Part shown: piece by piece, positions 27,436 to 36,661 of the stretch
Numbering within the stretch: position 1 is the first letter of the stretch
How the letters are laid out: every line of letters begins with the position of its first letter
Source: Alteromonas confluentis
GTDB taxonomy: Bacteria; Pseudomonadota; Gammaproteobacteria; Enterobacterales; Alteromonadaceae
Direction: 5' to 3'
Length of the DNA stretch: 64,000 nt
NCBI RefSeq assembly: GCF_001757105.1
Contig: NZ_MDHN01000024.1
Span: forward strand, 19,060-83,059
Position numbers and translations under genes: made by a program
Notes under the pieces: model-generated
Told to the model about the DNA's origin: nothing
Seen by the model: only the letters and a program-made list of their open reading frames with translations
The model's database searches: none

Positions 27436-28092
27436 ATGCCAACCCTACATCAGTATCTACACTGTCCATTCTGTGTTCGCGCCGATATGGCAGCCAATTA
27501 CTTTGGTATTGAGCATAAGAAAAACTACCTGCTTAATGACGATGCGGAGACATGCGACAAACTTATTGGCGCGAAAATGGTGCCGATCCTAGAATTCGAT
27601 GACGGTACCGCCATGGGTGAGAGTTTAGATATCGTTGCCAAACTTGAAGCTATGGCACCAGAAGGTAAAAAGTTGCTGCCGAAGGTCGAACCGGAAAAAT
27701 ATACCTGTCATTTCGATAATGTCAGTGGCGAAATCAATGGCTTACTGTTTCCTCGCAATGTTATGATTGAGCAGCCCGAATTTGCCACTGAATCAGCAAA
27801 AGATTATTTCCGAACCAAAAAAGAAAAGACGCTCGGCATGTCTTTTGATGAAGCATTCTCAAATTCCACCAGCTACAAAGAGCGTGTTGAAGCTGCACTT
27901 GCTGAAATGCCTGTGCCGCCACTCCCTGCGCAGCAAATGAATCAGCTAGGCTGGAACGACATCATGGTATTTCCAATTTTGCGTAACCTGACTATGGTTA
28001 AAGACATCAACTTCCCGGATGCACTAGATCAATACGTTCATGCTGTAGCGGATTTAACAAAAATTCAGCTCTACACAGACGTCGCGGTTTAA
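27436..28092 (+). CDS. grxB: glutaredoxin 2
   Basis: 218 residues from the ATG at 27436 (CTGGAG upstream), matching the roughly 215-residue GrxB family rather than the short classical glutaredoxins. The N-terminal thioredoxin-fold domain carries the active site HCPFC (C10, C13) and the glutathione-binding region KMVPILEFDDG...MGESLDIV; the C-terminal part is the all-helical GST-like domain. It catalyses glutathione-dependent disulfide reduction in the cytoplasm. It has its own promoter region; a weak hairpin follows. Confidence 0.93.
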   Translation: MPTLHQYLHCPFCVRADMAANYFGIEHKKNYLLNDDAETCDKLIGAKMVPILEFDDGTAMGESLDIVAKLEAMAPEGKKLLPKVEPEKYTCHFDNVSGEINGLLFPRNVMIEQPEFATESAKDYFRTKKEKTLGMSFDEAFSNSTSYKERVEAALAEMPVPPLPAQQMNQLGWNDIMVFPILRNLTMVKDINFPDALDQYVHAVADLTKIQLYTDVAV

Positions 28093-28120
28093 ACGGCGAC
28101 AGTAGTTAAACACTCAGTTC

Positions 28121-28143
28121 AGGCAGAGTAGATTCTGCCTTTC
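28121..28143 (+). terminator. weak hairpin after grxB
   Basis: Stem AGGCAGA (28121-28127) / TCTGCCT (28134-28140) followed by only TTTC. It immediately precedes the Shine-Dalgarno of the next gene, so it could also be a leader hairpin. Confidence 0.5.
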
Positions 28144-28164
28144 ATGAGAAGAGGAGGTACGTGT

Positions 28165-29118
28165 TTGTACAATAAGAAGACTTCCCGAACCCTGCAAGAC
28201 TGCAATGTTCTCATTGTCGACGACCAGACGGCCAGCAGACTCATCATGACGACGCTGTTGGAGCCGCTGTTTACTTGTCACTCGGTAGATAGTGCGTCGA
28301 AGGCTATAGAATTTTGCCGAGAGACACCGCCTGATCTGGTGCTCATGGATGTTTATATGCCCGATATGGATGGCCATGAAGCCTGCATTATACTTAGCAA
28401 CGATTCCCGCACCGAGGATATTCCGGTAGTATTCGTTACGGCATCAGTATCTGATGAAGAGCAAGAAAAATGCTGGAATGCTGGCGGCGCGGATTTTGTG
28501 CAAAAACCGGTTAACGGCACCACGCTGATTAACCGCGTGAAGTTTCACTTAAGCAGCAAGCTCAAAACTGATTTACTTGAACAGCTTATTTATACCGACA
28601 GACTTACAGGTTGTTTTAACCGTCACTACCTAGAAGAGCATCTTCCACAAATGGTGAAGGATGCAGAGCGGGAAAATCAGGCACTTTCTGTCGCAATCTT
28701 CGATGCGGATCTGTTCAAGCAATTTAATGATCATTATGGGCATATCAAAGGTGACTCCTGCTTGTGGAAAATTGCTAAATCGCTACAAGAATCCCTATTA
28801 CGGCCTCGTGATAAACTCATTCGCGTAGGCGGTGAAGAATTCCTCATCCTTCTTCCTCACACCAGCGAACATGGTGCGCGTACGGTATGCGAGCGCATAC
28901 TGCAAACCATTTCACACCAGTATATTGAACACTCTGCATCACCCACCGGTTACCTTACTGTCAGCGCTGGCGCAGCCACCTACCACCCCAACACCGATAC
29001 CAGTATTGATAAAGCGCTCATGGACGCCGACAAGTGCCTGTATCACGCTAAAGCAAATGGGCGAAATTCTTATGCTTTCATTGATGAACATGGCGACATG
29101 CTAGTAGGCGCAGGATAG
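28165..29118 (+). CDS. REC-GGDEF diguanylate cyclase response regulator
   Basis: 317 residues from TTG at 28165. The in-frame ATG at 28144 is less likely: a full Shine-Dalgarno AGGAGGT (28152-28158) lies inside that extension and sits 6 bp before the TTG. The receiver domain has phospho-acceptor D62 in LVLMDVYMPDMDG and the lysine in DFVQKPV. The GGDEF domain is complete with active site GGEEF at residues 222-226 and YTDRLTGCFNRHYLEEHLP upstream; no RxxD inhibitory site is obvious. It should make c-di-GMP when phosphorylated. One base separates it from an HPt gene, a likely phosphodonor or sink. Confidence 0.93.
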   Translation: MYNKKTSRTLQDCNVLIVDDQTASRLIMTTLLEPLFTCHSVDSASKAIEFCRETPPDLVLMDVYMPDMDGHEACIILSNDSRTEDIPVVFVTASVSDEEQEKCWNAGGADFVQKPVNGTTLINRVKFHLSSKLKTDLLEQLIYTDRLTGCFNRHYLEEHLPQMVKDAERENQALSVAIFDADLFKQFNDHYGHIKGDSCLWKIAKSLQESLLRPRDKLIRVGGEEFLILLPHTSEHGARTVCERILQTISHQYIEHSASPTGYLTVSAGAATYHPNTDTSIDKALMDADKCLYHAKANGRNSYAFIDEHGDMLVGAG

Positions 29119-29119
29119 G

Positions 29120-29449
29120 ATGACAGAATTAGCGGTTCTCGATGCAGAGCAAGCGTTATATCGATTAGGGAATCATCACGTATTGTATTCACGTTTGCTG
29201 GCGTTGTTTGAACAACAAGCCGGAGACCTGCTGGCACAGCTTGAGAATAATCAGCCTATTACTGTGTTAAGCGCCCACACGCTGAAGGGCTCAGCAGCAG
29301 AGATTGGTGCTGAGAATTTACGTAACGTCATGCAACACACTGAACAAGACTTAAAGGCGAACAAGACTTTAAGTTCGCAGCAGCTTGCGCAAATTAAAGA
29401 GGCGATCTCTTTGACTCAGCAAGCTGTTATTACCTATCAACACAGATAA
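29120..29449 (+). CDS. HPt phosphotransfer protein
   Basis: 109 residues, a single HPt four-helix domain with the phospho-histidine H53 in SAHTLKGSAAEIGA. HPt proteins shuttle phosphate between hybrid kinases and receivers. The gene follows the REC-GGDEF gene by one base, so the two are probably cotranslated and interact. No hybrid kinase lies next to it; the CrbS-like kinase at 36.9 kb has its own receiver and is a possible but unsupported partner. Confidence 0.9.
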   Translation: MTELAVLDAEQALYRLGNHHVLYSRLLALFEQQAGDLLAQLENNQPITVLSAHTLKGSAAEIGAENLRNVMQHTEQDLKANKTLSSQQLAQIKEAISLTQQAVITYQHR

Positions 29450-29463
29450 ATGCTTAGTGTACA

Positions 29464-31542
29464 TTAAGCTCTGAGTTTGACCTGTGTATCTAAGCGGCGC
29501 GAATTTTTCACTTCGCTGCAAATCTCCACCAGCTTTTCAAATGAATCCGGCTTGGCGATGAGATAGCCCTGGAAATACCGGCAACCCAGTCCTGCCAATT
29601 TGTTCAGTTGTGCTTCGGTTTCAATGCCTTCTGCAACAACGTGGTATTGGCAGATCCCCGCAATAGAGACAATTGCATCAACGATAACAGCACTCTTTTC
29701 ATTGTCTAACGTCCACACAAAACTGCGGTCAATCTTAATTTCATCAATGGGCATGTTTAACAAGTGCTGAAGCGACGCATGACCAGTGCCAAAGTCATCT
29801 AAAGACAGTTGTACACCCAGATCGCGAATTGCCTGAATAGACTCAAAACAAATACCATGTACATCAAGAAAGAAGGTTTCCGTTACTTCCAAACACAGTT
29901 GTGACGGAGTGATATGGTATCGTGTAATGAGGCTTCTCAACTCTTCAGCGAATTCAATATCCATGAGCTCCCGGGACGAAATATTCACTGCCATGACAAA
30001 GTCTTTTTGATTCAACTTCTGCAAGGCTTTTATGGCTTCCTCCAGCACCCACAGGTCGATCTCTCTTATCAAACCAGCCTGTTCAGCCACCCGCACATAC
30101 ACTTCCGGGGAGAAACTTTTAAGGGGCAAATGGGAAGTACGCAGTAGTGCCTCAGCTCCACAAATACGCTGTTCTGCCGCGTCATAAATAGGCATAAATG
30201 CTAAGTGAAACGCTTTTTGCTTAAGGGCGATTCTGAGTTCTTGTTCGACAAACCGTGCCTGACGCCATGCCTTTCGTAACTCTGGATGATAAAGCTTGTA
30301 ACTAGCTTCACCTTCATTAATAGCATCGATGGCAATGGTGCTTTGGGCAAGCAATGCCTCCATGGTCATGCCCTTCTCTCCTTTGGCAATACCCATTTTC
30401 AGATCCAGTCGCAGGTGTCCTAGTGACTCCATTTTGATGCCTTTTTTGGATGCTGAAATGAGCTTGCCAAACAACGATTCATCGCAGGCACCACCAATCA
30501 GCAAAATGTTTTCGTCCTGCGGCTTCACCATTAAGAGTCGTGCCCCTTGCTCCGAGGTGAAGGGTTGAAACGTTTGCTGAATAAGACTGAAGACGGTTTG
30601 TCGGGAAAACTCTTTTTGTAATGAGAAGAAGTTTTTTACCCGAATATTAATCACGGTTACTGGTGAGGTCAGTTTTCCAGGATATAAGCGACGCAGTCCA
30701 CTCATATTCATCATGCCCGTTTCAGGGTCGGTATCGCTCTGTACACTGAGCTGATGCACCTCCGCGCGTTTCATTAACAGATAATGGGCGAGAAAAATCA
30801 GCATGGCTGTAGGCCAGACTAACGCCAGAATGAGGTTCACTGAACCGGGGGAAACTAAGTGCTGATTGAACATCAACCGATCTATGGTGACTTCATACCG
30901 GCCTGGTTGCAATTCAGCCGAACTTTCCAGATATAAAGACAATCCAGTTACGCTCGATAGGTCAGATGCCTCCAGCGCGGTGGATATATCAAACTGTTCG
31001 TTCCACCAGCTATCTGGCACAACACGTTCCCGAGGCAATAACTGCGGTGTGTTGGGCATAAAGTGCGCCGACTCATAACGGATGGAACGCAAACCATTAA
31101 GCTGCCCCAATGAACTATGGCGAGCAAGATGAAAAGTGAGGGTAACCGGAATATCTACTAGCACACCGTCTCGACTCGCAGACACACTAGCATCAATGGT
31201 TTCAAGATTAGCAAAAGAAGGAAGCGCATCGATGGAAGCCGAACTGGCGGCTTTTACAAAATCAAATTCCAATCCGCATTTCTCATTAGGCAGAACACTT
31301 TGAATGGCACAACTCAGTATGATGCTGCCATTTTGATCCACTTCAAATTGGCTTTCCGCACGATAGCCGGTCACATCAATACTTTCCTCTTCAGTCAGCA
31401 TATTAAATTCGCTGTTGTTAAGTGAGGAGTAGTTAAAGACGATCAGCAAAAGGCTAATTAGCGCCAACGCTAAGAATGCATAGCGATAGAAAAGTAGCGA
31501 GGTTGCTTTAAATTGTAGAAAGGGCGACGTACTGAAAACCAT
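29464..31542 (-). CDS. membrane GGDEF(degenerate)-EAL c-di-GMP phosphodiesterase
   Basis: 692 residues. TM1 near residues 18-38, a periplasmic region up to about 230, TM2 near 231-252, then a GGDEF-like domain that lacks the GG[DE]EF motif (the equivalent region reads VKPQDENILLIGG), and a full EAL domain: GAEALLRTS, MAVNISSRELMD, CLEVTETFF, LSLDDFGTGHASL, IKIDRSFV, VVAEGIETEAQL. The EAL catalytic residues are present, so hydrolysis of c-di-GMP is expected; the dead GGDEF part may be regulatory. It is convergent with the HPt gene, 14 bp apart, and opposes the diguanylate cyclase functionally. Confidence 0.92.
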   Translation of the reverse strand: MVFSTSPFLQFKATSLLFYRYAFLALALISLLLIVFNYSSLNNSEFNMLTEEESIDVTGYRAESQFEVDQNGSIILSCAIQSVLPNEKCGLEFDFVKAASSASIDALPSFANLETIDASVSASRDGVLVDIPVTLTFHLARHSSLGQLNGLRSIRYESAHFMPNTPQLLPRERVVPDSWWNEQFDISTALEASDLSSVTGLSLYLESSAELQPGRYEVTIDRLMFNQHLVSPGSVNLILALVWPTAMLIFLAHYLLMKRAEVHQLSVQSDTDPETGMMNMSGLRRLYPGKLTSPVTVINIRVKNFFSLQKEFSRQTVFSLIQQTFQPFTSEQGARLLMVKPQDENILLIGGACDESLFGKLISASKKGIKMESLGHLRLDLKMGIAKGEKGMTMEALLAQSTIAIDAINEGEASYKLYHPELRKAWRQARFVEQELRIALKQKAFHLAFMPIYDAAEQRICGAEALLRTSHLPLKSFSPEVYVRVAEQAGLIREIDLWVLEEAIKALQKLNQKDFVMAVNISSRELMDIEFAEELRSLITRYHITPSQLCLEVTETFFLDVHGICFESIQAIRDLGVQLSLDDFGTGHASLQHLLNMPIDEIKIDRSFVWTLDNEKSAVIVDAIVSIAGICQYHVVAEGIETEAQLNKLAGLGCRYFQGYLIAKPDSFEKLVEICSEVKNSRRLDTQVKLRA

Positions 31543-31706
31543 TTCTTTTAGAATTTCTCGGTAGTATTTAAAAAAACCAATGCAAATTGGTAAGGATCTA
31601 TGATTCTACTGAGGTAATTTTTTTATAAAGTATGATTTTCAATAAGTTGTTATTTGCGATTAGACGAGGGATTAGCCTTAAGTCTAATTTAAAAGGAGAT
31701 TTATTA

Positions 31707-31751
31707 ATGGCAATAGTCAGTTACAGAAACCTGTACTTTTGCGCCCTATAG
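31707..31751 (+). CDS. possible 14-codon small ORF
   Basis: In the 352-bp gap between the EAL gene and tRNA-Leu, a strong Shine-Dalgarno AAAAGGAGA (31691-31699) lies 7 bp before ATG at 31707. The frame encodes MAIVSYRNLYFCAL and stops at TAG 31749-31751. It may be a leader or small protein, or the start of a decayed gene. Nothing else in 31543-31894 looks coding. Confidence 0.25.
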   Translation: MAIVSYRNLYFCAL

Positions 31752-31894
31752 ACACAAATGCCAAAAAATTTAGTGAATTAGACAGTTAACTTTGAATATA
31801 ACGAAAAAGATCAGTGAAACCAATGCCCTAAATGGATTGATTTATAATCAGAAGATAAGTTTTTTTGAAGTACTTGCGGACGCAATAAGAAGAA

Positions 31895-31981
31895 TGGTGC
31901 CCAGGGGCGGACTTGAACCGCCACGCCCGTTAGAGCACTAGCACCTGAAGCTAGCGTGTCTACCAATTTCACCACCTGGGC
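31895..31981 (-). tRNA. tRNA-Leu (anticodon CAG)
   Basis: The minus strand folds as a class II tRNA: acceptor stem GCCCAGG / CCTGGGC with encoded CCA end, D-loop AATTGGTAGAC, anticodon arm CTAGCTTCAGGTGCTAG (anticodon CAG, reading CUG), a long variable arm (TGCTCTAACGGGCGT) and T-arm GGTTCAAGTCC. Length is 87 bases including CCA. It is a single-gene unit with its own promoter. Confidence 0.95.
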
Positions 31982-32033
31982 ATTACTTACGGCACTTGGT
32001 TTGTTTTCAAACCCCGTCTCGTTGTGGGTGCGC

Positions 32034-32062
32034 AATTTACGGATATTCGATGCACTTGTCAA
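32034..32062 (-). promoter_or_regulatory. promoter of tRNA-Leu
   Basis: On the minus strand a perfect -35 TTGACA (32062-32057), a 17-bp spacer and a -10-like TAAATT (32039-32034) followed by GCGC, the GC-rich discriminator typical of growth-rate-controlled stable-RNA promoters. The mature tRNA begins about 52 bp downstream, so a 5' leader is processed off. Confidence 0.6.
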
Positions 32063-32071
32063 TCAACAAAT

Positions 32072-32746
32072 TCAACTTTTTTCCATTTTTTTGCAAGAAA
32101 CTGCCTGAGTGTGCATTAAGTCGCCAATAGCGATATTTTTTGCGCGATTCAGCGCCTGATTTTGCGCAAACCAGAGTTGCATGGTTGCCATGGCGTCGTC
32201 TAACGCATTATGAGCGGGCGCAGCAGGAAGGCCCATGCGCTGACGACAAACAGATAAATTCGCACTGTTTGATGGCAGTACGTCATAGTGCTTTTTCAAT
32301 TGGTACACAGCTACCTTTAAAGTATCGAGCACCACAATATCTGGGCACACGATGCCCGTGTCATTAAATACCCGTTTTAATATTCCAAGATCCAATGCCG
32401 CATTATGACAAAGCCATAAATGCGTCTCGGCAAATGGCACCAGTTCAGCCAGCACGTCGCGAATATGCATGCCCTCGGTGAGCGCTTCCTCGGTGAGCCC
32501 ATGGATAACCGGGCTCTGCGCCAAATCACCCGACGTTCTAATCACGTGATAGCCGCAGCGTTCGATATTGATACTGTTGTCGCCCCCCTCTACCCAGCCA
32601 ATAGAGGTTACCTTCGCCTCTGCAATGTCTAAAGACGTGAGTTCCAAATCTACTGCCAATAGAGGTGTATCGCGAATAAGCTTTTCTGCCCAGCCTTCAG
32701 GAAGCGCGGGGGTGCCATTCAGCCAACTTTTTAACTTTGCGAACAT
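32072..32746 (-). CDS. DnaQ-like 3'-5' exonuclease
   Basis: 224 residues. DEDDh exonuclease motifs are present: ExoI LLAVDLELTSLD, ExoII CHNAALDLGILKRVF and ExoIII PAHNALDDAMAT (the His and Asp of the DEDDh set). It resembles the short epsilon-like nucleases encoded beside DUF294 genes and actP in many gammaproteobacteria rather than the replicative DnaQ. Its start lies 4 bp beyond the DUF294 stop, so both belong to one transcript running toward tRNA-Leu. Cellular role in this context is not established. Confidence 0.9.
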   Translation of the reverse strand: MFAKLKSWLNGTPALPEGWAEKLIRDTPLLAVDLELTSLDIAEAKVTSIGWVEGGDNSINIERCGYHVIRTSGDLAQSPVIHGLTEEALTEGMHIRDVLAELVPFAETHLWLCHNAALDLGILKRVFNDTGIVCPDIVVLDTLKVAVYQLKKHYDVLPSNSANLSVCRQRMGLPAAPAHNALDDAMATMQLWFAQNQALNRAKNIAIGDLMHTQAVSCKKMEKS

Positions 32747-32750
32747 AAAC

Positions 32751-34583
32751 CTAGCTCATACCACCTGAAAAATTCATTACCGCGCCTTGCTGCGCTCTGT
32801 CGATAGCTTTGAAAGCAGCTTTTAACTGATGTCGTTCAATAGAAGATAATTCTGATACCGATACCCTGTTGTCTGTTACGTTGTTGGTAAGCTGATGACG
32901 CCAGCGCAGGCGATTGAGGAACAACCAAATGTCCCGCAGATTCTGCGCGTCTTTGGTGGAGAGCCCTGAACCTGAAGGCAATGCAGCCAGTCGAGCCAAC
33001 GTTGACGGCATGGCTAAACCATTTGCCAGGGCATAAATCCGCGCCAGGTTATTGATGATAGCGATCGCTTTTACCTTTAGGTCAATCACATCTTTCTGTT
33101 CATACCCTTTTTCATACACAAACTTCTGGAACACAGAAAGGGGAATGCCTATATCATTATTGTGGCGCGCCAATGCGGCCAGAAACATTTTCTGTTTCAG
33201 CAATGGCCCGCGAGCGAGTTGCATGCGCCGGAACAGATCAAGATCTCCGGCTGCACAGCGGGCATCCAGGAAAATATTAAAATGCATGATCGCCATGGGC
33301 GTAGGTTGCCTCACCCATTCCCTGGCCTCAGCCTGGGCCTCTTCGATGGATAAACGCAGTTCTGGGTTTGAGGCCATAATATTGCCGTCGCACAATTTAA
33401 TTCCGCACTTCGCCAAACCATTACATACATACTCGGCCATCTCAGCAAAATAGCGGGCTTCTGACTCGTTGGGTGTTCTCTCCATGAGTAAGCCGTTATC
33501 CTGATCGGAACCCATGGTCTGGTCTTCCCTTGCCTGCGACCCATACACCACCCAGCTATATTTCATCGGCTCGGCCCCCTGCTCCCGCTGAAAAAAATGG
33601 ATGAGTTTGCGGGTCATGATATCCGTGGCCTGCGACAGCACTTTTCCGGCAATATCAAAATCGCCCGGGCGTTTGGCATGAGAAGCAAAATAATGCGGCA
33701 TTTGCCAGGAAAGGCGGGTGAGCTCGTAAAGGTTATCTGCTTTAGCGAGCTCACCGATAATGTAAAGTACATTGCCCCGTTGGTGTCTTACCACGTCAGA
33801 CGCCGTAATCATGCCCATGGGTTGACGACTGTGACGGTCTATAACAGGCAGGTGATGAATGTTACGCTCGCTCATCATAGACATAGCATCAAACATAGTC
33901 CGGTACTGATGAATCATAGCCGGGCCTTCGGTCATAATTGCCGATACAGGCAGCGACAATTCTGTCCCTTTCGCTACCACACGGTTTCTGAGATCCCGGT
34001 CGGTCACTATTCCCACCAGCTTATCTTCGCGGGTGATCAACAGCGACGACACTTTATTCTCTGACATAATTTGTGCGGCCTGCTGTATGGTGACGTCTTC
34101 CGAGGCCTGCACCGGCGCATGGTCAATCACTTCGTGAACCGGCTTGTACAGCCACATAGAGTTGGAATCTACCACGGCCTGGTTCTGCAATGCGTCAGTG
34201 CGGGAGCCATGAAAGAAGTCAGCAATTGCAGGATAACTGCATGCTTGCTCAAAGGCGTTAGCGGTAAAACAGTAAACCAAGCCGGGTTTGTCTACGGTGA
34301 CTTCAAGCTGATAATCCACTTTATCGAGCAAGGCGTGATAACCAAAGTAATCGCCTTCACTAAGATGCCTTTCACTCTGCCCTGAGTCTTTCACCGAGAA
34401 CTGTCCGTTCTGAATAAGGAAAAGCCGTCCTGCGTTTTCCTTCAGTAACGATGATTTATTGTCATCAGTAAGATAAATCAGGTTCGCCTGTTTAGCTAAA
34501 GCAGTCATTTCGTCGTCGTTCAGTTGATCGAACGGCGCTGAAGTTTTCAGAAAATCAATTACCTGCTGGGGTACGACACTCAT
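32751..34583 (-). CDS. cNMP-binding/CBS/DUF294 nucleotidyltransferase-like protein
   Basis: 610 residues with four parts: an N-terminal cyclic-nucleotide-binding-like domain (residues about 10-140; LSEGDYFGYHALL), two CBS motifs (about 155-275; SSLLITREDKLVGIVTDRDL, HHLPVIDRHSRQPMGMITAS), the DUF294 nucleotidyltransferase-like core (VVYGSQAREDQTMGSDQDNG, with the GS and DxD pattern) and the C-terminal DUF294 helix domain. This architecture resembles GlnD-like regulators and is widely found next to actP, suggesting a signalling role in acetate or carbon metabolism. Exonuclease gene follows directly. Its substrate is unknown. Confidence 0.9.
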   Translation of the reverse strand: MSVVPQQVIDFLKTSAPFDQLNDDEMTALAKQANLIYLTDDNKSSLLKENAGRLFLIQNGQFSVKDSGQSERHLSEGDYFGYHALLDKVDYQLEVTVDKPGLVYCFTANAFEQACSYPAIADFFHGSRTDALQNQAVVDSNSMWLYKPVHEVIDHAPVQASEDVTIQQAAQIMSENKVSSLLITREDKLVGIVTDRDLRNRVVAKGTELSLPVSAIMTEGPAMIHQYRTMFDAMSMMSERNIHHLPVIDRHSRQPMGMITASDVVRHQRGNVLYIIGELAKADNLYELTRLSWQMPHYFASHAKRPGDFDIAGKVLSQATDIMTRKLIHFFQREQGAEPMKYSWVVYGSQAREDQTMGSDQDNGLLMERTPNESEARYFAEMAEYVCNGLAKCGIKLCDGNIMASNPELRLSIEEAQAEAREWVRQPTPMAIMHFNIFLDARCAAGDLDLFRRMQLARGPLLKQKMFLAALARHNNDIGIPLSVFQKFVYEKGYEQKDVIDLKVKAIAIINNLARIYALANGLAMPSTLARLAALPSGSGLSTKDAQNLRDIWLFLNRLRWRHQLTNNVTDNRVSVSELSSIERHQLKAAFKAIDRAQQGAVMNFSGGMS

Positions 34584-34600
34584 TGAAAATCCCTCCCAAT

Positions 34601-34630
34601 AAAAAAGAGCCCACCTTCACAGGTGAGCTC
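34601..34630 (-). terminator. terminator after actP
   Basis: Minus-strand hairpin GAGCTCACCT / AGGTGGGCTC (one G-T pair) followed by TTTTTT, 36 bp after the actP stop and just before the DUF294 gene, allowing partial separation of the two units. Confidence 0.8.
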
Positions 34631-34665
34631 TATTCACTGTCGTTATTTAACGCGTATTGTCAAAC

Positions 34666-36390
34666 TTAGTGACCTGAGGCTTCACCCGCACCTTTAGGGA
34701 AACGGATACTTTCAACCATATCCTGAATTTCCTGAGGTGCTTCACCTGTCATCTTGAATACAACGAAGGCGACCACAAAGTTAACCATCATACCCATTGT
34801 GCCAATACCTTCAGGCGAGATACCGAACCACCAGTTATCAGGCGTATTCGCAGCAGGGTTCACAAACTTGAAGTAAATGATGTAGGCCGCGGTGAAAGCA
34901 ATACCTGCAATCATACCGGAAATCGCACCTTTACCATTCATACGCTTGCTGAAGATACCCATGATAATCGCAGGGAAGAAACTCGATGCCGCCAGACCGA
35001 AGGCAAAGGCCACCACCTGCGCCACAAACCCGGGCGGATTAATACCAAAGTAACCAGCAATAACGATGGCAACACCTGCAGCCAGTCGGGCATAGAACAG
35101 TTCGGCTTTATCAGTAATGTTCGGTGCAAAGTTACGTTTCAGCAAGTCGTGTGAAACCGAGGTTGAGATAACCAGCAGCAGACCCGCCGATGTTGACAGT
35201 GCCGCAGCCACACCACCGGCAGCCACCAGTGCGATTACCCAAGCAGGCAGATTCGCAATTTCAGGGTTCGCCAGTACCATAATGTCGCGATCGACATCCA
35301 CTTCGTTAGCGCTGGCAGGATCAGACGCTTTACCCGCGCTGTAGTACATCTTGCCATCGTTGTTCTTATCGTTAATGGTGATAAGGCCGGTTTTCTCCCA
35401 GTTGCGGATCCATTCTGGACGCTCAGAGATCTCAGTACCCGCCATGTCTGGGCCGTTAATGGTTTCAATCATGTTTACACGACCGAACGAAGCCAAAGCA
35501 GGTGCAGTAGTGTACAGAATAGCGATGAACAGCAGCGCCCAACCTGCAGACTTACGAGCGTCACGTACTTTAGGTACGGTGAAGAAACGTACGATTACGT
35601 GAGGCAGACCCGCTGTACCTACCATTAGTGCAAAGGTGATGAAGAATACGTCAATCGTGCTCTTACTGCCGTTGGTGTATTCCGTAAAGCCGAGATCCAC
35701 CGAGAGTTGGTCGAGTTTGTCGAGCATATATATCCCCGACCCGTCAGCCAGCGTCGCACCGAATGCAGTTTGTGGCAGAATGTGGCCAGTAACCATCATG
35801 GAAATGAAAACGCAGGGAACCAGATAAGCAAAAATCAGTACACAGTACTGGGCAACCTGGGTATAAGTGATGCCTTTCATACCACCCAAAACGGTGTAGA
35901 AAAACACAATCGCCATACCGATAACAACACCGGTCACGATGTCTACTTCGAGGAAGCGGCTAAATACCACACCTACACCACGCATCTGGCCTGCTACATA
36001 GGTGAAGCAAACGAAGATGGCACAGAATACCGCCACGGTACGGGCAGTCTGTGAATAGTAGCGGTCACCAATGAAATCCGGTACAGTGAACTTACCGAAT
36101 TTACGCAGGTAAGGTGCCAGACAGAGCGCCAGCAGTACGTATCCACCGGTCCAACCCATGAGGTAAACGGCCCCGTCGTAACCCATAAAGGAAATCAGAC
36201 CGGCCATAGAGATAAACGATGCGGCAGACATCCAGTCGGCGGCCGTTGCCATACCGTTCATAACGGGAGGTACGCCACCACCTGCAACGTAGAAATCGGT
36301 AGTCGAGCCAGCACGGGCCCAGATAGCAATTGCAATGTAGAGCGCAAAGGATGCACCTACGATGATAAAGGTCAGTAATTGAACATCCAT
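34666..36390 (-). CDS. actP: cation/acetate symporter (ActP-like, SSS family)
   Basis: 574 residues, a sodium:solute symporter of the longer VC_2705/ActP type. Recognisable features are ASTTDFYVAGGGVPPVMNG-like N-terminus (GSTTDFYVAGGGVPP), ATAADWMSAASFISMAG, GWTGGYVLLALCLAPYLRKF, GGMKGITYTQVAQY, and the sodium-site stretch AAALSTSAGLLLVISTSVSHD. It has an extended loop between residues about 300 and 370 (ISERPEWIRNW, KASDPASANEVDVDRD) seen in this subgroup. It imports short-chain monocarboxylates such as acetate. It is cotranscribed with the small DUF4212 subunit upstream (4-bp gap) and divergent from the CrbS-like kinase. Confidence 0.93.
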   Translation of the reverse strand: MDVQLLTFIIVGASFALYIAIAIWARAGSTTDFYVAGGGVPPVMNGMATAADWMSAASFISMAGLISFMGYDGAVYLMGWTGGYVLLALCLAPYLRKFGKFTVPDFIGDRYYSQTARTVAVFCAIFVCFTYVAGQMRGVGVVFSRFLEVDIVTGVVIGMAIVFFYTVLGGMKGITYTQVAQYCVLIFAYLVPCVFISMMVTGHILPQTAFGATLADGSGIYMLDKLDQLSVDLGFTEYTNGSKSTIDVFFITFALMVGTAGLPHVIVRFFTVPKVRDARKSAGWALLFIAILYTTAPALASFGRVNMIETINGPDMAGTEISERPEWIRNWEKTGLITINDKNNDGKMYYSAGKASDPASANEVDVDRDIMVLANPEIANLPAWVIALVAAGGVAAALSTSAGLLLVISTSVSHDLLKRNFAPNITDKAELFYARLAAGVAIVIAGYFGINPPGFVAQVVAFAFGLAASSFFPAIIMGIFSKRMNGKGAISGMIAGIAFTAAYIIYFKFVNPAANTPDNWWFGISPEGIGTMGMMVNFVVAFVVFKMTGEAPQEIQDMVESIRFPKGAGEASGH

Positions 36391-36394
36391 GGGC

Positions 36395-36661
36395 CTACTC
36401 CTCGTCTACGCCGTATTTTTTGTCGAGCGCGTTCATCTTTGCCATGTACACAAATATGAGAACCACGAACACGTAAATGGAACCCTGTTGCGCAAACCAG
36501 AAGCCCAGCTTAAATCCAAAAAATCGGATTTCGTTAAGTGCATCGACGAACAATATGCCTGCGCCGAAAGATACTACGAACCAAACTACCAACAATTTGG
36601 CTAGGAGGGAGAGGTTCTCCTTCCAATATGCCGCTTTGTCGTCATCATTTTTAAATGCCAT
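36395..36661 (-). CDS. DUF4212 small symporter subunit
   Basis: 88 residues with two TM helices (LLVVWFVVSFGAGILFVDAL; GSIYVFVVLIFVYMAKM) and the family motif KLGFWFAQQGSIYVF. DUF4212 proteins are encoded immediately upstream of this actP type and are annotated as the small subunit of the sodium/substrate symporter. Four bases separate it from actP. Confidence 0.93.
   Translation of the reverse strand: MAFKNDDDKAAYWKENLSLLAKLLVVWFVVSFGAGILFVDALNEIRFFGFKLGFWFAQQGSIYVFVVLIFVYMAKMNALDKKYGVDEE

Noticed and set aside
31811..32062. 83-codon frame covering tRNA-Leu
   Set aside because: Overlaps the complete tRNA and its promoter; translation is not expected.
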